Assembly: GCA_009775225.1 (NCBI GenBank)
Contig: VSPE01000001.1
Span: 124,001 to 188,000, forward strand
Source of the DNA: Muribaculaceae bacterium
GTDB lineage: Bacteria > Bacteroidota > Bacteroidia > Bacteroidales > Muribaculaceae
Direction: 5' to 3'
Length of the DNA: 64,000 nt
Shown in pieces: positions 26,201 through 34,695 of this stretch; position 1 is the first letter of the stretch; every line of letters starts with the position of its first letter. The notes under the pieces were generated by a model that did no database searches, was not told where the DNA came from, and was given only the letters and a program-made list of their open reading frames with translations. The translations under genes and the position numbers were made by a program.

Positions 26201-27112
26201 GTCGTAGAACATCTGCTCCATTTCGGCCGATGTCTTGAACCACTCCTGCTTGGAGTAGAGCATGCGGTTCTCGTCGTTGACGTAGTGGTTTGTGGCGAGG
26301 CAGATAAGGCGGTCGTGAGCCTCGGCGTCGGCCTCGTTTACGAAGTGCACGTCGTTTGTGGCAATGACCTTTACGCCGTGTTTGGCGGCCAGCTCTATGA
26401 GCTGCCCTTCGATAGATTTCTGTAGCCTGAATGTCTCGTGATTGGCTCGCGGCTGCGTCGCCTTGTGTCGCTGCAGCTCTATGTAGTAGTCGTCGCCGAA
26501 GGTTTCCTTCCACCAGGCCACGGCCTTGTCGGCACCGTCGAAGTCGCCGGCAAGCAGCAGTTTGGGCACCTCGCCGCCGAGGCATGCCGAGCAGATAATA
26601 AGTCCTTCGCGGTGCGCGGCAAGCTGCTGCTTGTCGGTGCGGGGGTGCATGTAGAAGCCATCAGTCCATGCCTGCGACACGAGCTTGATGAGGTTCTTGT
26701 AGCCGCGCTCGTTTTTGGCGAGCACCACCAGGTGGCGTCCGCGGTCGTTTTTATCCACGCGTTCGTGAAGGTCTTTCTGAGCCACATACATCTCGCAGCC
26801 AATAATTGGCTTGAGGTGTTTGCTCTTCTCTTTTTCGAGGGCTGCGCGGGCCGCATCGATTGCTTCGGCGTCGCCGCCTTCCTCTGCTTTGGCAAGCTCG
26901 TCCCTGGCTTTGCCTACAGCCTCTTTTACCTTCTTGTTGTGCTTTTTTACATCGTTGAAGAAAGCCTTTATGCCGAACATATTGCCGTGGTCAGTCATGG
27001 CAAGTGCAGGCATACCGTCGGCCACGGCTTTCTTTATGAGGCCGGAGACCGACGAAAGACCGTCGAGCAGCGAATATGAGGTATGTACATGAAGGTGGAC
27101 GAATTGCGACAT
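23273..27112 (-). CDS. dnaE: DNA polymerase III subunit alpha
   Basis: The protein is 1279 residues when started at the ATG 27110-27112 (MSQFVHLHVHTSYSLLDG). The frame extends to 27163, but the PHP motif normally begins within a few residues of the start. Domains in order: PHP (HLHVHTSYSLLDG, MTDHGNMFG), polymerase palm with catalytic aspartates (SLPDIDVDFDDDGRE near residue 510), fingers (YRPGPMEKIPDFIARKHG), helix-hairpin-helix region and C-terminal OB fold (FAGMVVGLEERKT). It is the replicative DNA polymerase catalytic subunit. A TAACTTTG at 27179-27172 on the minus strand is a likely -7 box, giving a leader of about 55 bases. trxA follows after 28 bases. Confidence 0.96.
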   Translation of the reverse strand: MSQFVHLHVHTSYSLLDGLSSVSGLIKKAVADGMPALAMTDHGNMFGIKAFFNDVKKHNKKVKEAVGKARDELAKAEEGGDAEAIDAARAALEKEKSKHLKPIIGCEMYVAQKDLHERVDKNDRGRHLVVLAKNERGYKNLIKLVSQAWTDGFYMHPRTDKQQLAAHREGLIICSACLGGEVPKLLLAGDFDGADKAVAWWKETFGDDYYIELQRHKATQPRANHETFRLQKSIEGQLIELAAKHGVKVIATNDVHFVNEADAEAHDRLICLATNHYVNDENRMLYSKQEWFKTSAEMEQMFYDMPEVLANTLEIAAKVEEYDIDHAPIMPNFAIPADFGTEEEYRSRITEKELFDEFTRDENGEVVVSEEEAHNKIARLGGYEKLYRIKFEADYLRKLAYEGAAERYGTPLDKEVDDRIRFELHIMKTMGFPGYFLIVQDFIREGRKLGVSIGPGRGSAAGSVVAYCLGITQIDPLKYDLLFERFLNPDRISLPDIDVDFDDDGRETVLNYVTERYGAANVAHIITYGTMACKSAIKDVARVMNYPVATSNILTKMVPRHMPPDPKNPEKELKETVANCINYVPEFKTEMERDPGVAEIMNFADKLEGTIRNVGVHACGVIICRDDVTDWVPVSTAADKNGDRILVTQYEGRVIEDTGLIKMDFLGLKTLSIIRDAVANIKQSHGIDVDIDNIPIDDPKTYELYSRGATVGTFQFESPGMQRYLRELQPSVFEDLIAMNALYRPGPMEKIPDFIARKHGREPIVYDIPEMEVYLKDTYGITVYQEQVMLLSRQLAGFTRGQSDTLRKAMGKKLIEKMNELKGKFLDGGQKKGHKKEVLEKIWGEWEKFASYAFNKSHATCYSWVAFQTGYLKANYPAEFMAAVLSRNLNDINKLSFYMDECKAMGLEVKGPDINESFSTFSVSSPGVIRFGLSAIKGIGSDVVRSIVETREKGGKFKDVYDFVERVPSQSVNRRVFDNLVLAGAFDCFAGIKREDLSAEVGKKGETVAEQLLRYGAQRQSETKLAATSLFGFDDEEIMAESRPKIPSAPNWDALVRLNKERDLVGMYLSAHPLDPYWLEVTLGVETTAVEKNDISRPTPAPIVFAGMVVGLEERKTFSGSMTIVKVEDYSGTTDFALFEKQKAEFGHLCVPGTAVCVIGTFKQSVNRSTGISNLRFNLDRIMSLDGLKGSLVEELTLKIKPSQVGQIMELLDDPANTGEHEGTDPHRVPVSMMIYTPDIGRTLTFSTAVRTRLSKDFIKTLEDLNIDYKVRRRSLVAG

Positions 27113-27171
27113 ATCGATATAGTTTTCAGAGAGATAATCGGAGATGGCCGTATTTAGGGCCAATCGAAGGC

Positions 27172-27201
27172 CAAAGTTACGAATTTTTATTCATATCTTT
27201 G
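27172..27201. promoter_or_regulatory. Divergent -7 elements of dnaE and GT4 gene
   Basis: TAACTTTG lies on the minus strand at 27179-27172 (dnaE) and TATCTTTG on the plus strand at 27194-27201 (glycosyltransferase). They are 14 bases apart. Neither has a convincing TTG at the usual distance. Confidence 0.5.
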
Positions 27202-27232
27202 CGGAAGACAATAGCTAAAAATAGGAGCCTGT

Positions 27233-28396
27233 ATGAGGAAAGCTTTATTTTTGTCGCATGTCCCGCCTTTTCCGGAAGTAGGCGGCGACCGGCTGAGGAT
27301 AGCACAGAGTCTGCGTTTGCTTGCTGAACTGTGCCACGTGGATGTAGCTTTTATCAGCCATGACCGCAAGGAGTGGTCTCTGAAGCCTTATGTTCACAAT
27401 ATCGGCAAAGAGTATTGCTTCTATGCTTCGCGGGCACGCCGGTACGGCAGAGCGCTCCGCACCGTTTTCAACCGACGGCCTGAAGTGGTCAATCATTTCC
27501 TTGACAGGCGGCTCAGATGTTTTGTGGAGAGTGTCGCCGATGATTACGATTTCGTTTTCTGTGCGTCGCCTGTTATGGCGCAATATGCCTTTAAAGCGAA
27601 ATTCAAGGGTAAGGTCCTCGATATGACAGACTCTATGACCATGAACTACTGTCAGGCCGCACTTGTTGCCCGCGGGTTGGGACGGCTGTGGTATGAGTCT
27701 GAGTCACGGCGTATGCGTCGGTATGAGGCCCGATGCGCCGGAGAGTTCGACAATGTGGCTTATATATCGGAGCTTGACATGGACTATCTTCCGGGCGGTA
27801 GCAAGTGTGTGGTAGGCAATGCTGTGGCTGCTGTTGACAGCGCTGACTGCTGCCGCTATACGCCGACTTCGTTCAATATCGTTTTTGTCGGCAAGATGAA
27901 CTATGAGCCGAATGTGCGCGCGGCAGTGTTTTTTGCCACGGAAGTGTTTCCGCAAGTGCGCGACATTGTACCTCAGAGCCGTTTTTATATCGTCGGCTCC
28001 AACCCCTTGCCTGAAATAAAGACTCTTGCCGGAATAGAAGGCGTGGAAGTTACCGGTTTTGTGCCGTCGGTGCACCCGTACTATGCCGATGCGGCAGTGG
28101 TGGTGGCACCAATGCTTTCGGGGTCGGGTATACAGAATAAGATTTTGGAGGCGCTTGCGCATGGATGTTGTGTGCTTACCTCGCCCAAAGGCTTTGAAGG
28201 CATTGAGAGGCTGGACGATGTGCTCACTGTTGTCGGGCCGTATGCCGGGAAGTGGGTCGACGCAACGGCGGCTTTGCTTACAGACCGCGCCAAGGCTCGG
28301 GCGCTTGGAGAGGCTGCCGCAGTAAGAGTAATGGAAGAGTTCGGCAAAGATAAAATCAGGGAAGAGTTCAGGAATTTTCTGTCACCTGTTCTTTAA
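27233..28396 (+). CDS. GT4-family glycosyltransferase
   Basis: This 387-residue protein has two Rossmann-like halves of the GT-B fold. The N-terminal nucleotide-free half begins LFLSHVPPFPEVGGDRLRIAQ with the glycine-rich acceptor loop. The C-terminal half carries FNIVFVGKMNYEPNVRAAVFF (near residue 210), and APMLSGSGIQNKILEALAHG (near 300) holds the GSGIQNKILEA donor-binding motif. It resembles the stp1-type sugar transferases found near polysaccharide loci, but no such locus is adjacent, so donor and acceptor are unknown. An AGGAG Shine-Dalgarno-like sequence lies ahead of the ATG. The 3' end overlaps the convergent FolK-like gene by 29 bases. Confidence 0.88.
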   Translation: MRKALFLSHVPPFPEVGGDRLRIAQSLRLLAELCHVDVAFISHDRKEWSLKPYVHNIGKEYCFYASRARRYGRALRTVFNRRPEVVNHFLDRRLRCFVESVADDYDFVFCASPVMAQYAFKAKFKGKVLDMTDSMTMNYCQAALVARGLGRLWYESESRRMRRYEARCAGEFDNVAYISELDMDYLPGGSKCVVGNAVAAVDSADCCRYTPTSFNIVFVGKMNYEPNVRAAVFFATEVFPQVRDIVPQSRFYIVGSNPLPEIKTLAGIEGVEVTGFVPSVHPYYADAAVVVAPMLSGSGIQNKILEALAHGCCVLTSPKGFEGIERLDDVLTVVGPYAGKWVDATAALLTDRAKARALGEAAAVRVMEEFGKDKIREEFRNFLSPVL

Positions 28397-28754
28397 GCAG
28401 TTCCAGGCCTTTTCGGAAGTATCGTGAGGTGGCGTCGGTCGGACGCATCACCGTGCCGTTCCATTCCACCAAATCAATGTCGATTGCCACGAATGGGGCG
28501 CATGCAGCTGCTCGCCGCGTCTCGTCCTGATAATGTTTAGTGTTCAGGAGCAGCTCTTCATATTCGAGTTCGGTGTCGAGTTCGATAATCATGTTGAGAT
28601 ATGGGGCCACATCGCCTGCAAACTCAGGCTCGGTGAGGTAGGGCATGGTAGAAGCCGCGGCTATCCCCATAGCATACAGCAGACTGGCGGCGCGCGCTAT
28701 CTGCGCGTCGGCATCCGGCCCGTTGGCTCCAAGACATAAGGTGGCTCTGTTCAT
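28368..28754 (-). CDS. FolK-like HPPK-domain protein, divergent
   Basis: The 128-residue protein is read from the ATG at 28752-28754 (MNRATLCLGANG). It resembles 6-hydroxymethyl-dihydropterin pyrophosphokinase: the N-terminal LCLGAN corresponds to the usual ALGSN, YLNMIIELDT to the YxNxAxxxxT segment, and AIDIDLV keeps the two metal-binding aspartates. It is short (HPPKs are about 160 residues). The arginines normally flanking the DxD motif (RxxPRxxDxD) are replaced by CAPFVAIDID, so full folate-pathway activity is doubtful. It is the last gene of the minus-strand envelope operon and overlaps the GT4 gene by 29 bases. Confidence 0.75.
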   Translation of the reverse strand: MNRATLCLGANGPDADAQIARAASLLYAMGIAAASTMPYLTEPEFAGDVAPYLNMIIELDTELEYEELLLNTKHYQDETRRAAACAPFVAIDIDLVEWNGTVMRPTDATSRYFRKGLELLKEQVTENS

Positions 28755-28821
28755 TGTCAAGAAAGGCTGTCAATCGCCGCTTCGTGGCTTTCTTTCGCTT
28801 ATATCGGTTTGCTTGCTTCTT

Positions 28822-30015
28822 TCATCGCCTCAATGTGAATAGGGTGATTTCGGGAGTCGCGCCTATTCGGGCCGGAACACCGACCTCGCCTATGCCTATA
28901 TTTACATATAGGCGCCGGGTTGAGTCAATGTCGGCATACATGCCTCCCCAGGTGTCGTAGCGGAAAGTGGCCGGAGAAAGACCGAATAGCTCCATCTGCA
29001 TGGCATGGGTGTGCCCCGAGAGGGTAAGGGCTATGTTTTTATCTGGACTGCCGGCGATGTCGTCGACCCAGTGGGCCGGGTTGTGGCTGAGCAGGATTTT
29101 GAAAGCTGAATCGGCAAGGTCGCCGGGATATGCTTTGTCGAGGTCGCCGTATATGGGGAATGGCGGGTCGCCGATATTCTCTACGCCGATGAGTACGAGA
29201 GAGTCGGGACCTGCATGGAAAGTGTGGGCGCTGTTGTTCATCAGAGTCCAGCCCATGTCGTGCTGCATGCGGTACAGCTCCTGCATATTGGCCTCTTTGT
29301 CGGCCGCGCTGTCCCACGCGTAGTAGTCGCCGTAGTCGTGGTTGCCGAGAACCGAGTAAACGCCTAATGGTGCGTTCAGTCGGCTCAGTGTCGACACAAA
29401 CGGTTTAAGCTCCTTGCTGCGGCGGTTCACGATGTCGCCCGTAAATACAATGATGTCGGGATGCAGTGCATTGACAGTCTCCACCACTTTAGCCACGTAT
29501 GTCGTGTCGGAGCCGTAGCTGCCCGTGTGCAGGTCGGAAATCTGCGCTATTGTCAGGCCTTCGAAAGAGGAGGGCAGCGAGGGGTCGGCGAACTCAATCT
29601 CTTTTACTTCTATGCGGTACCTGTTGACAAGCGCCCCCCACCATATGAGGCCGAAGGTGAGCACAGCCACTGTGATGCCGGCGTGTGCGAAGCCTTTGAT
29701 GCGCCTGCGGTGCCATAGCTGCGGAACTTTGCCGAGCAGGTCGATGATGATAAAGAGATATTTCGGCACATAGATGCTGAAGTAGCAGTAGAGAAACCAC
29801 ATCAGCCCTGTGAGGTCGTAGTCGGAGGCCGATTTCTTGGGCCATGCTATCGCGGCGAGCAGCCCGACGCCAAGAACGATGGAAGACCACAGCGATACGG
29901 GTCGCCAGAAGCGTGCGCCGCGGGTGCAGCGACGCCATACGGCACGGCATATATACCAGTCGGCTAAGATGTCGAGGATTAGTATCGGCAGTATGAGGAG
30001 CAGAGGCAGGCGCAT
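28822..30015 (-). CDS. Membrane-anchored metallophosphoesterase
   Basis: The 397-residue protein has about four N-terminal transmembrane segments (residues about 3-20, 35-58, 70-90 and 108-125) followed by a calcineurin-like phosphoesterase domain. The metal-ligand motifs are all present: ISDLHTGS (near residue 158), FTGDIVNRR (near 195), LGNHDYGD (near 225), LLSHNPAHW and LSGHTHAMQ (near 330-350). It resembles YkuE/LpxG-type enzymes at the membrane, so a lipid-linked phosphodiester or UDP-sugar-lipid substrate is plausible but unproven. It lies 11 bases downstream of the acyltransferase and 67 bases upstream of the FolK-like gene. Confidence 0.9.
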   Translation of the reverse strand: MRLPLLLILPILILDILADWYICRAVWRRCTRGARFWRPVSLWSSIVLGVGLLAAIAWPKKSASDYDLTGLMWFLYCYFSIYVPKYLFIIIDLLGKVPQLWHRRRIKGFAHAGITVAVLTFGLIWWGALVNRYRIEVKEIEFADPSLPSSFEGLTIAQISDLHTGSYGSDTTYVAKVVETVNALHPDIIVFTGDIVNRRSKELKPFVSTLSRLNAPLGVYSVLGNHDYGDYYAWDSAADKEANMQELYRMQHDMGWTLMNNSAHTFHAGPDSLVLIGVENIGDPPFPIYGDLDKAYPGDLADSAFKILLSHNPAHWVDDIAGSPDKNIALTLSGHTHAMQMELFGLSPATFRYDTWGGMYADIDSTRRLYVNIGIGEVGVPARIGATPEITLFTLRR

Positions 30016-30026
30016 GGCAGTATGGT

Positions 30027-31208
30027 TCAGGTTTTGTGACAGTCGTGTGCCGAAAGCTGATTTTTGAGCGGATTGGCATACATGGTGAGCATCATGTCGC
30101 GCATGAACTTGCGTTCGTCGGGCGTGATGTCCGGCTCATCCACTTTGGCGAGCTGGCCGTCGATGTAGGCGTTGAAAGTGGCCACATCCTCGGCTGAGTA
30201 CTGTCCGGCATATCGGTCGGTGCCGTTTATGGCGTCGTATGCGATATAATTGCAGGGGAATATGCGGTATCCGCAGTGTATCGAGTTATCGATTGCCTCG
30301 CATGCTGTGTGAACGGCTTCGGTGCGGTCTGTGCTCTCCAGGTGTGCGAGGGCATTGTTTATGCAGCATCCAATGTGGAAGTGCACGCGTCCTTTGTGGC
30401 GGAGTATGCCGGTCTCCATGCTGAAGAGGTCGTCGCGCTGGCTCTTCTTGAAGTCGGGGTTGCGGCGGCGCAGCAGGAACTCTCGCACCTTGAGGTAGTC
30501 GTTGGGGTCGTACTCATACGAAATCGACACAGGCATTATGTTCAGCTCCATGAGGTTGGTCTTGCTGTCGGCCGGCCCGCCGAGCGACAGCATCTTCACC
30601 ACGCTTTCCTGTGTGCGGTCGTTGGAGTCTTTTGCGCGGCCTTCGCGTTGCGCAATCCATACCGACTCATTCATTCCGATAATTACATGGTGGATGTATG
30701 CCGACAGGTGCCGTGCGGCTTCGAGGGCCTCGCGTACGCCGGTGTCGCGCTTCACTATAAAGCTGCGGTTCAGTTTTACCAGGTCGGTAATCCAGTCGAA
30801 TATAAGCAGGTTGTTTCCAATGGCCACCTGTGTGATTGGCAGGTTCTCGCGTATGAAGCAGAGGTTGAGGAAAGAGGCGTCGAGCACGATGTCGCGGTGA
30901 TTGGTGATGAACACATGCGATGTGCCGGGTATATAGTTTTCGAGACCGCTCACCGAAAGACCGTCGGTGGTCTTTGCCACAAGCATTTCGAGGAAGGGTC
31001 CCATAATTTTATGCTGGAAATCCATCTGCGACTTTACGGTGAGCAGACGCTCTACAAATGCCGGATAGTCTACATCGGGCATCACATAGCGTACTGCATG
31101 CTCAAAGCCCGGCTCGCGTACCAAATCTGCTATTTTCCGGTGGAACTGGTCGTCGTCGTATGGGCGGATGTCGTCGAAGCTGTGTTTATGTAGAGATGTT
31201 TCGGTCAT
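30027..31208 (-). CDS. PlsC-like acyltransferase
   Basis: The 393-residue protein is read from the ATG 31206-31208 (MTETSLHKHSFDDIRPYDD). An ATG 12 bases upstream is the alternative. It has the acyltransferase block I NHRDIVLDASFL (HxxxxD) near residue 105, block II-like GNNLLIFDWITDL, and the EGRAKDS block III near residue 190. It therefore probably transfers acyl chains to a glycerol-phosphate or lysophospholipid acceptor at the inner membrane. It lies 48 bases downstream of the OstA-like gene and 11 bases upstream of the metallophosphoesterase. The C-terminal 150 residues have no motif that I recognise. Confidence 0.88.
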   Translation of the reverse strand: MTETSLHKHSFDDIRPYDDDQFHRKIADLVREPGFEHAVRYVMPDVDYPAFVERLLTVKSQMDFQHKIMGPFLEMLVAKTTDGLSVSGLENYIPGTSHVFITNHRDIVLDASFLNLCFIRENLPITQVAIGNNLLIFDWITDLVKLNRSFIVKRDTGVREALEAARHLSAYIHHVIIGMNESVWIAQREGRAKDSNDRTQESVVKMLSLGGPADSKTNLMELNIMPVSISYEYDPNDYLKVREFLLRRRNPDFKKSQRDDLFSMETGILRHKGRVHFHIGCCINNALAHLESTDRTEAVHTACEAIDNSIHCGYRIFPCNYIAYDAINGTDRYAGQYSAEDVATFNAYIDGQLAKVDEPDITPDERKFMRDMMLTMYANPLKNQLSAHDCHKT

Positions 31209-31256
31209 GACTTTTTGCATTGATGTAAACACGAATGTCAAACAAAGATGTGATGC

Positions 31257-33089
31257 TTATTGTTGGTTCGCAGCGCTTTGCGCGGATATCTCAGGCGGTA
31301 TTATGTCGGGCAGAGGTTGCGGCACTTCGGCTGATGGCCGCTGGTGCAATGTGGCTCGTGGAGCAAATGTTTTTGTCGGTGCCGGACGGCCTGCCTCGAG
31401 CATTACCTGCTCCATTGCCTCGGGTACTGTGAAAATATCCTCCGGCGATGTTGGGCGCATATCGCCGAACCATTTGAATTTTGGTAGAAAATATGAACTT
31501 TTCTTGGCTATGAACAGCGGAATGGCCTGCCCGGTAGTCTCGGGCCACATCTTTATGTACTCGGTTGTGCGTCCGCGGAATGTGGCGGTGAGAAAACTGC
31601 TTTGGGCGGTTACGAGTTTATTTATGGTAGAGTCGGACTCTTCGGGGTACATTATCAGCTCTACGTTGCCGTTGATGTCGAGGCGCCTCAGTTCGCTGTT
31701 GTTGAAGAAGGCCTTCATCTCTTTGCCGCTAATCTGGTTGTAGTGCGGGTGCTCTATGAGCTGTGCGGCGAAGCCCTGGTCGGGCAGTATAGCCTCCTCT
31801 ATGGTGGAGTCGTTGAGGTGCAGTTCTATCACGTTGCCGAATATCTGCTGCTCTTCGTTCCATACCACAGGGTTGATAAACATACGCAGCATCGAGTCGG
31901 CCTGTGTGTAGCGCATGGAATCGCACACGCCCTGAAGGTCGGAGCGGAAGAAGCGTACGCGCGGATATACTACGGCCACGTGGGTTGTATCGGTGCGTAT
32001 ACTGTCGATGCGTGCGATTGTTATTATCGAGTCGGTGGTCTCGGCTTCCGGCAGCATCTCTGTGGTGGATATTACTCTGAACGCCTCGATATAGCGACCG
32101 TGGAGCCACAGGGTGTCGGAGTCGGAATATTGCTTGAGAATAGCGCGCCCGGTGATGAAAGCCGAGTCGAGCAGCTCGTCGTAGTAGCCGTAATTGCCGC
32201 GTACCTCCACTTTGTGAGCCGAGTCGGTGAGCACCATTGAGCCGAAGGCTTCGCCAAAGCCCGAAGAGTGGTCGTAGTAAATAGTGTCGGCGGTAAGGGT
32301 CTGGCCCTGCGACGTCACTACGGTAGAGCGGTCGAAGAGTGTGGTGCGGTTGCTGTCGGTGTCGTATACGCCCAGGCTGGTGTACACTGTGCCGCGTGCG
32401 TTTACCACGCTCGACGGCGAGTGCAGTTCGGCTATATGAGTGGCAGTGTTATAGTATAAGGTGTCGGAATAGATGTCGAGTGTGTCGGAGCTGTTGCGCG
32501 AGTTGAGGTGCACGCCGGTGTAGAAGTTCGCTTCCTTGCTTGAGGGGGCGTACTCGCCGTAGAGCGAAGTAAGCTCGTTCGACGGGTCGGTAAGGCGACC
32601 ACCCACCTCGTAGTAGCCCAGGTCTATGCCCAGGTCGTAGACAAAGATGTCGGTTTCGAGCTGCACGTCGCGGTTTATGAGGCGCACCTTTTTTCCGAAG
32701 TCGGCGTATAGTGTGGCAATCTCGCTTTGGCCGTCGAACTGCAGCTCGTCGGCATATACAAAGAGGGTGTCGCCCTGCTCCATGCTCACGTTGCCGAAGG
32801 CGTCCAGCGATTCGCTTTCCGAGTAGTAGTGGCAGCTGTCGCACTTCATAATCATGGGGCCTTTGGTAAACACCACGTCGCCCACCAAAATCATGAATGA
32901 GTCCTGCGGATGCTTCAGCAGGCGTTCGGCGCGCTCGAGGAACACCCTGTTTCCGGCCGAGCGGTCGGCAGTGGGAATGGCAGGAGCTATGCGCGGAGTA
33001 TCGCTGCGCAACGATGCCGCCCACGCCACCAAGGCTGGCAGCATAAGCATGGCAAGCAGTATTATCATTGAGCGTCGGCGCATCCTCAA
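31257..33089 (-). CDS. OstA/LptA-like outer-membrane biogenesis protein
   Basis: The 610-residue protein begins with an N-terminal signal/anchor segment (residues about 6-25, MIILLAMLMLPALVAWA) and then a long run of OstA-type beta-taco strands: GDVVFTKGPMIMKCDSCHYY, GNVSMEQGDTLFVYADELQFDG and VVTSQGQTLTADTIYYDHSSG. The OstA/LptA fold forms a hydrophobic groove that carries lipopolysaccharide across the periplasm. This large version is the Bacteroidetes OstA-like family. It lies 41 bases downstream of the surA-like gene, with the CTAAAC repeat between. The SurA and OstA pairing supports an outer-membrane assembly role. Confidence 0.9.
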   Translation of the reverse strand: MRMRRRSMIILLAMLMLPALVAWAASLRSDTPRIAPAIPTADRSAGNRVFLERAERLLKHPQDSFMILVGDVVFTKGPMIMKCDSCHYYSESESLDAFGNVSMEQGDTLFVYADELQFDGQSEIATLYADFGKKVRLINRDVQLETDIFVYDLGIDLGYYEVGGRLTDPSNELTSLYGEYAPSSKEANFYTGVHLNSRNSSDTLDIYSDTLYYNTATHIAELHSPSSVVNARGTVYTSLGVYDTDSNRTTLFDRSTVVTSQGQTLTADTIYYDHSSGFGEAFGSMVLTDSAHKVEVRGNYGYYDELLDSAFITGRAILKQYSDSDTLWLHGRYIEAFRVISTTEMLPEAETTDSIITIARIDSIRTDTTHVAVVYPRVRFFRSDLQGVCDSMRYTQADSMLRMFINPVVWNEEQQIFGNVIELHLNDSTIEEAILPDQGFAAQLIEHPHYNQISGKEMKAFFNNSELRRLDINGNVELIMYPEESDSTINKLVTAQSSFLTATFRGRTTEYIKMWPETTGQAIPLFIAKKSSYFLPKFKWFGDMRPTSPEDIFTVPEAMEQVMLEAGRPAPTKTFAPRATLHQRPSAEVPQPLPDIIPPEISAQSAANQQ

Positions 33090-33109
33090 ACTCTAAATAA
33101 ACTAATCAA

Positions 33110-33127
33110 ACTTCTAAACTCCTAAAC
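33110..33127. repeat. Intercistronic CTAAAC repeat, copy 2
   Basis: This stretch is identical over 18 bases to 16751-16768 and is flanked by further degenerate units (CTCAAACTCTAAATAAAC). It lies between the surA-like stop and the OstA-like start. On the coding strand it reads GTTTAGGAGTTTAGAAGT and contains an AGGAG, about 20 bases ahead of the start. Confidence 0.7.
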
Positions 33128-33130
33128 TCG

Positions 33131-34510
33131 TTATTTAGTATTCTTGAGCCAGCCTTCGTGCTGGAAGTCACATCCTCGCCAGCCGTCTTCGATGCGCACG
33201 TAAGTCTCCTTGATTTTGTTTGCGAGCCAGCGGTTGATTACCGCCTGGCGCTCTGCGTTCTCATACATGCTCTTGATAGTCTGGAAGTCGTCGCCAAGGT
33301 TTGCGGTATGGGCGTCGATGCGCTTGGAGAGGCGCACGATAGCCACAACCTCGCTGTTGCGCTTGGAGTCTTTCATTATGAAAGGCTGCGAAATTTCTCC
33401 GGGTGCGAGCTTGCCCACTTCCCTTGCCACTTCCTGCGGAAGTTGCGACATCTCGAAGCGGGTAGTGCCGTAGTTGGAGTTTTCGCCGTTGTTCACCATT
33501 ACGCCGTTGCTCAGGCGTGTGTCTTTATCCTGCGAGATAAGGCGCACGGCGTCTTCGAACGACAGCGCTTTCTTGTCCACGATGTCGGCGCGCACGCTGT
33601 CGAGGCGTGTGATAGCATCCATGAGGTCTTTCTCGGCAACCTTGGGGCGCAGGAGTATGTGGCGCGTGTTGATGCGGTCGCCGCGCTTCTCGATAAGCTG
33701 TATTATGTGGAAGCCGTATTCGGTCTCTACGATTTTCGACACCTTCTTGGGGTCATTGAGGTTGAAGGCCACTGCCGCATATTCGGGCACGAGCTGTCCG
33801 CGGCCCATGAAGCCGAGCTCGCCGCCGCGCACACTCGAGCCGGGGTCTTCGGAGTAGAGGATAGCCATAGTGGAAAATTCACTCTCGCCACGTGTTATGC
33901 GGTCGGAGTAGTCGCGCAGACGTGCCTTAACGTCGTCGATTTCCTGACGCGGAATTACGGGGTTCAGAGTCAGAAGCTGAACCTCTACCTGCAGCGGTAT
34001 GAAGGGGATACTGTCGGCGGGAAGCTGCGAGAAGTAGCGGCGCACGTCGGCTGGAGTCACCTTTATGTCTTTTGTGAGCGACTGGCGTACCTGCTGCACG
34101 CGGGTGCGGTTGCGCATGTTTTCCACATAGTATTCGCGTATTTCGGCGAAAGGCTTGCGGAAGTATTGTTCCACCTTTTCGCGAGAGCCGAGGTTGCCTA
34201 TGAGATAGTTCATCTGCTGGTCGACCTGCATCTGTACCATCGATTCCTGTACCTCCACAGTGTCTATGTCGGCCTGATGCAGAAACAGGCGCTCTATGGC
34301 AATCTGTTCGGGTATAAAGCAATAAGGGTCTCCGGGAATGCCGAAGCGGTCGCTTTGCATCTCCTGATAGGCTTCCTCGATTTCCGATTTATAGATTGGC
34401 TGGTCGCCAATCATCCAGGCCACTTCTTCGATAACGTTGCCGTCGCTTGCGGCAAAGACGCTTGCGGCGAGTACTGCCGCGGCGGCTGCTAATATGTGTC
34501 TTTTTTTCAT
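33131..34510 (-). CDS. SurA-like periplasmic peptidylprolyl isomerase
   Basis: The 459-residue protein is read from the ATG 34508-34510 (MKKRHILAAAAAVLAASVFA), a clean signal peptide. The frame upstream of it is not needed. The N-terminal SurA-like helical domain (residues about 20-170) is followed by two parvulin domains: one about 175-285 (DPGSSVRGGELGFMGRGQLV, TEYGFHIIQLIEKRGDRINT), and a second, less conserved one about 290-400 (RHILLRPKV, LPQEVAREVGKLAPGEIS). It should chaperone outer-membrane proteins in the periplasm. It heads the minus-strand unit surA-OstA-acyltransferase-phosphoesterase-FolK-like. A second, larger PPIase lies at 56264. Confidence 0.92.
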   Translation of the reverse strand: MKKRHILAAAAAVLAASVFAASDGNVIEEVAWMIGDQPIYKSEIEEAYQEMQSDRFGIPGDPYCFIPEQIAIERLFLHQADIDTVEVQESMVQMQVDQQMNYLIGNLGSREKVEQYFRKPFAEIREYYVENMRNRTRVQQVRQSLTKDIKVTPADVRRYFSQLPADSIPFIPLQVEVQLLTLNPVIPRQEIDDVKARLRDYSDRITRGESEFSTMAILYSEDPGSSVRGGELGFMGRGQLVPEYAAVAFNLNDPKKVSKIVETEYGFHIIQLIEKRGDRINTRHILLRPKVAEKDLMDAITRLDSVRADIVDKKALSFEDAVRLISQDKDTRLSNGVMVNNGENSNYGTTRFEMSQLPQEVAREVGKLAPGEISQPFIMKDSKRNSEVVAIVRLSKRIDAHTANLGDDFQTIKSMYENAERQAVINRWLANKIKETYVRIEDGWRGCDFQHEGWLKNTK

Positions 34511-34618
34511 TGAAAGCACTGTGAAGGGTATATTTTGCGCAAAGTTAGCCATTTTTTGTTAATCGAGCTTGATGTTAATGTTTTTTATTACTTTATGCCG
34601 GGAAATGGAATTCGAAAT

Positions 34619-34649
34619 TTGGCTGTGAATAAATTTGTACATATTTTTG
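34619..34649 (+). promoter_or_regulatory. Promoter of the M6 metalloprotease
   Basis: TTG (34619-34621), a 20-base spacer and TATTTTTG (34642-34649) lie 46 bases before the ATG. Confidence 0.7.
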
Positions 34650-34695
34650 CAGCGCATTATCACATGACATTACATTATTAATAATTATATTAAAC

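Noticed and set aside
33158..34492. 444-codon plus-strand frame opposite the surA-like gene
   Set aside because: It is a shadow of the real minus-strand gene, His/Cys/Val-rich, with no motif.
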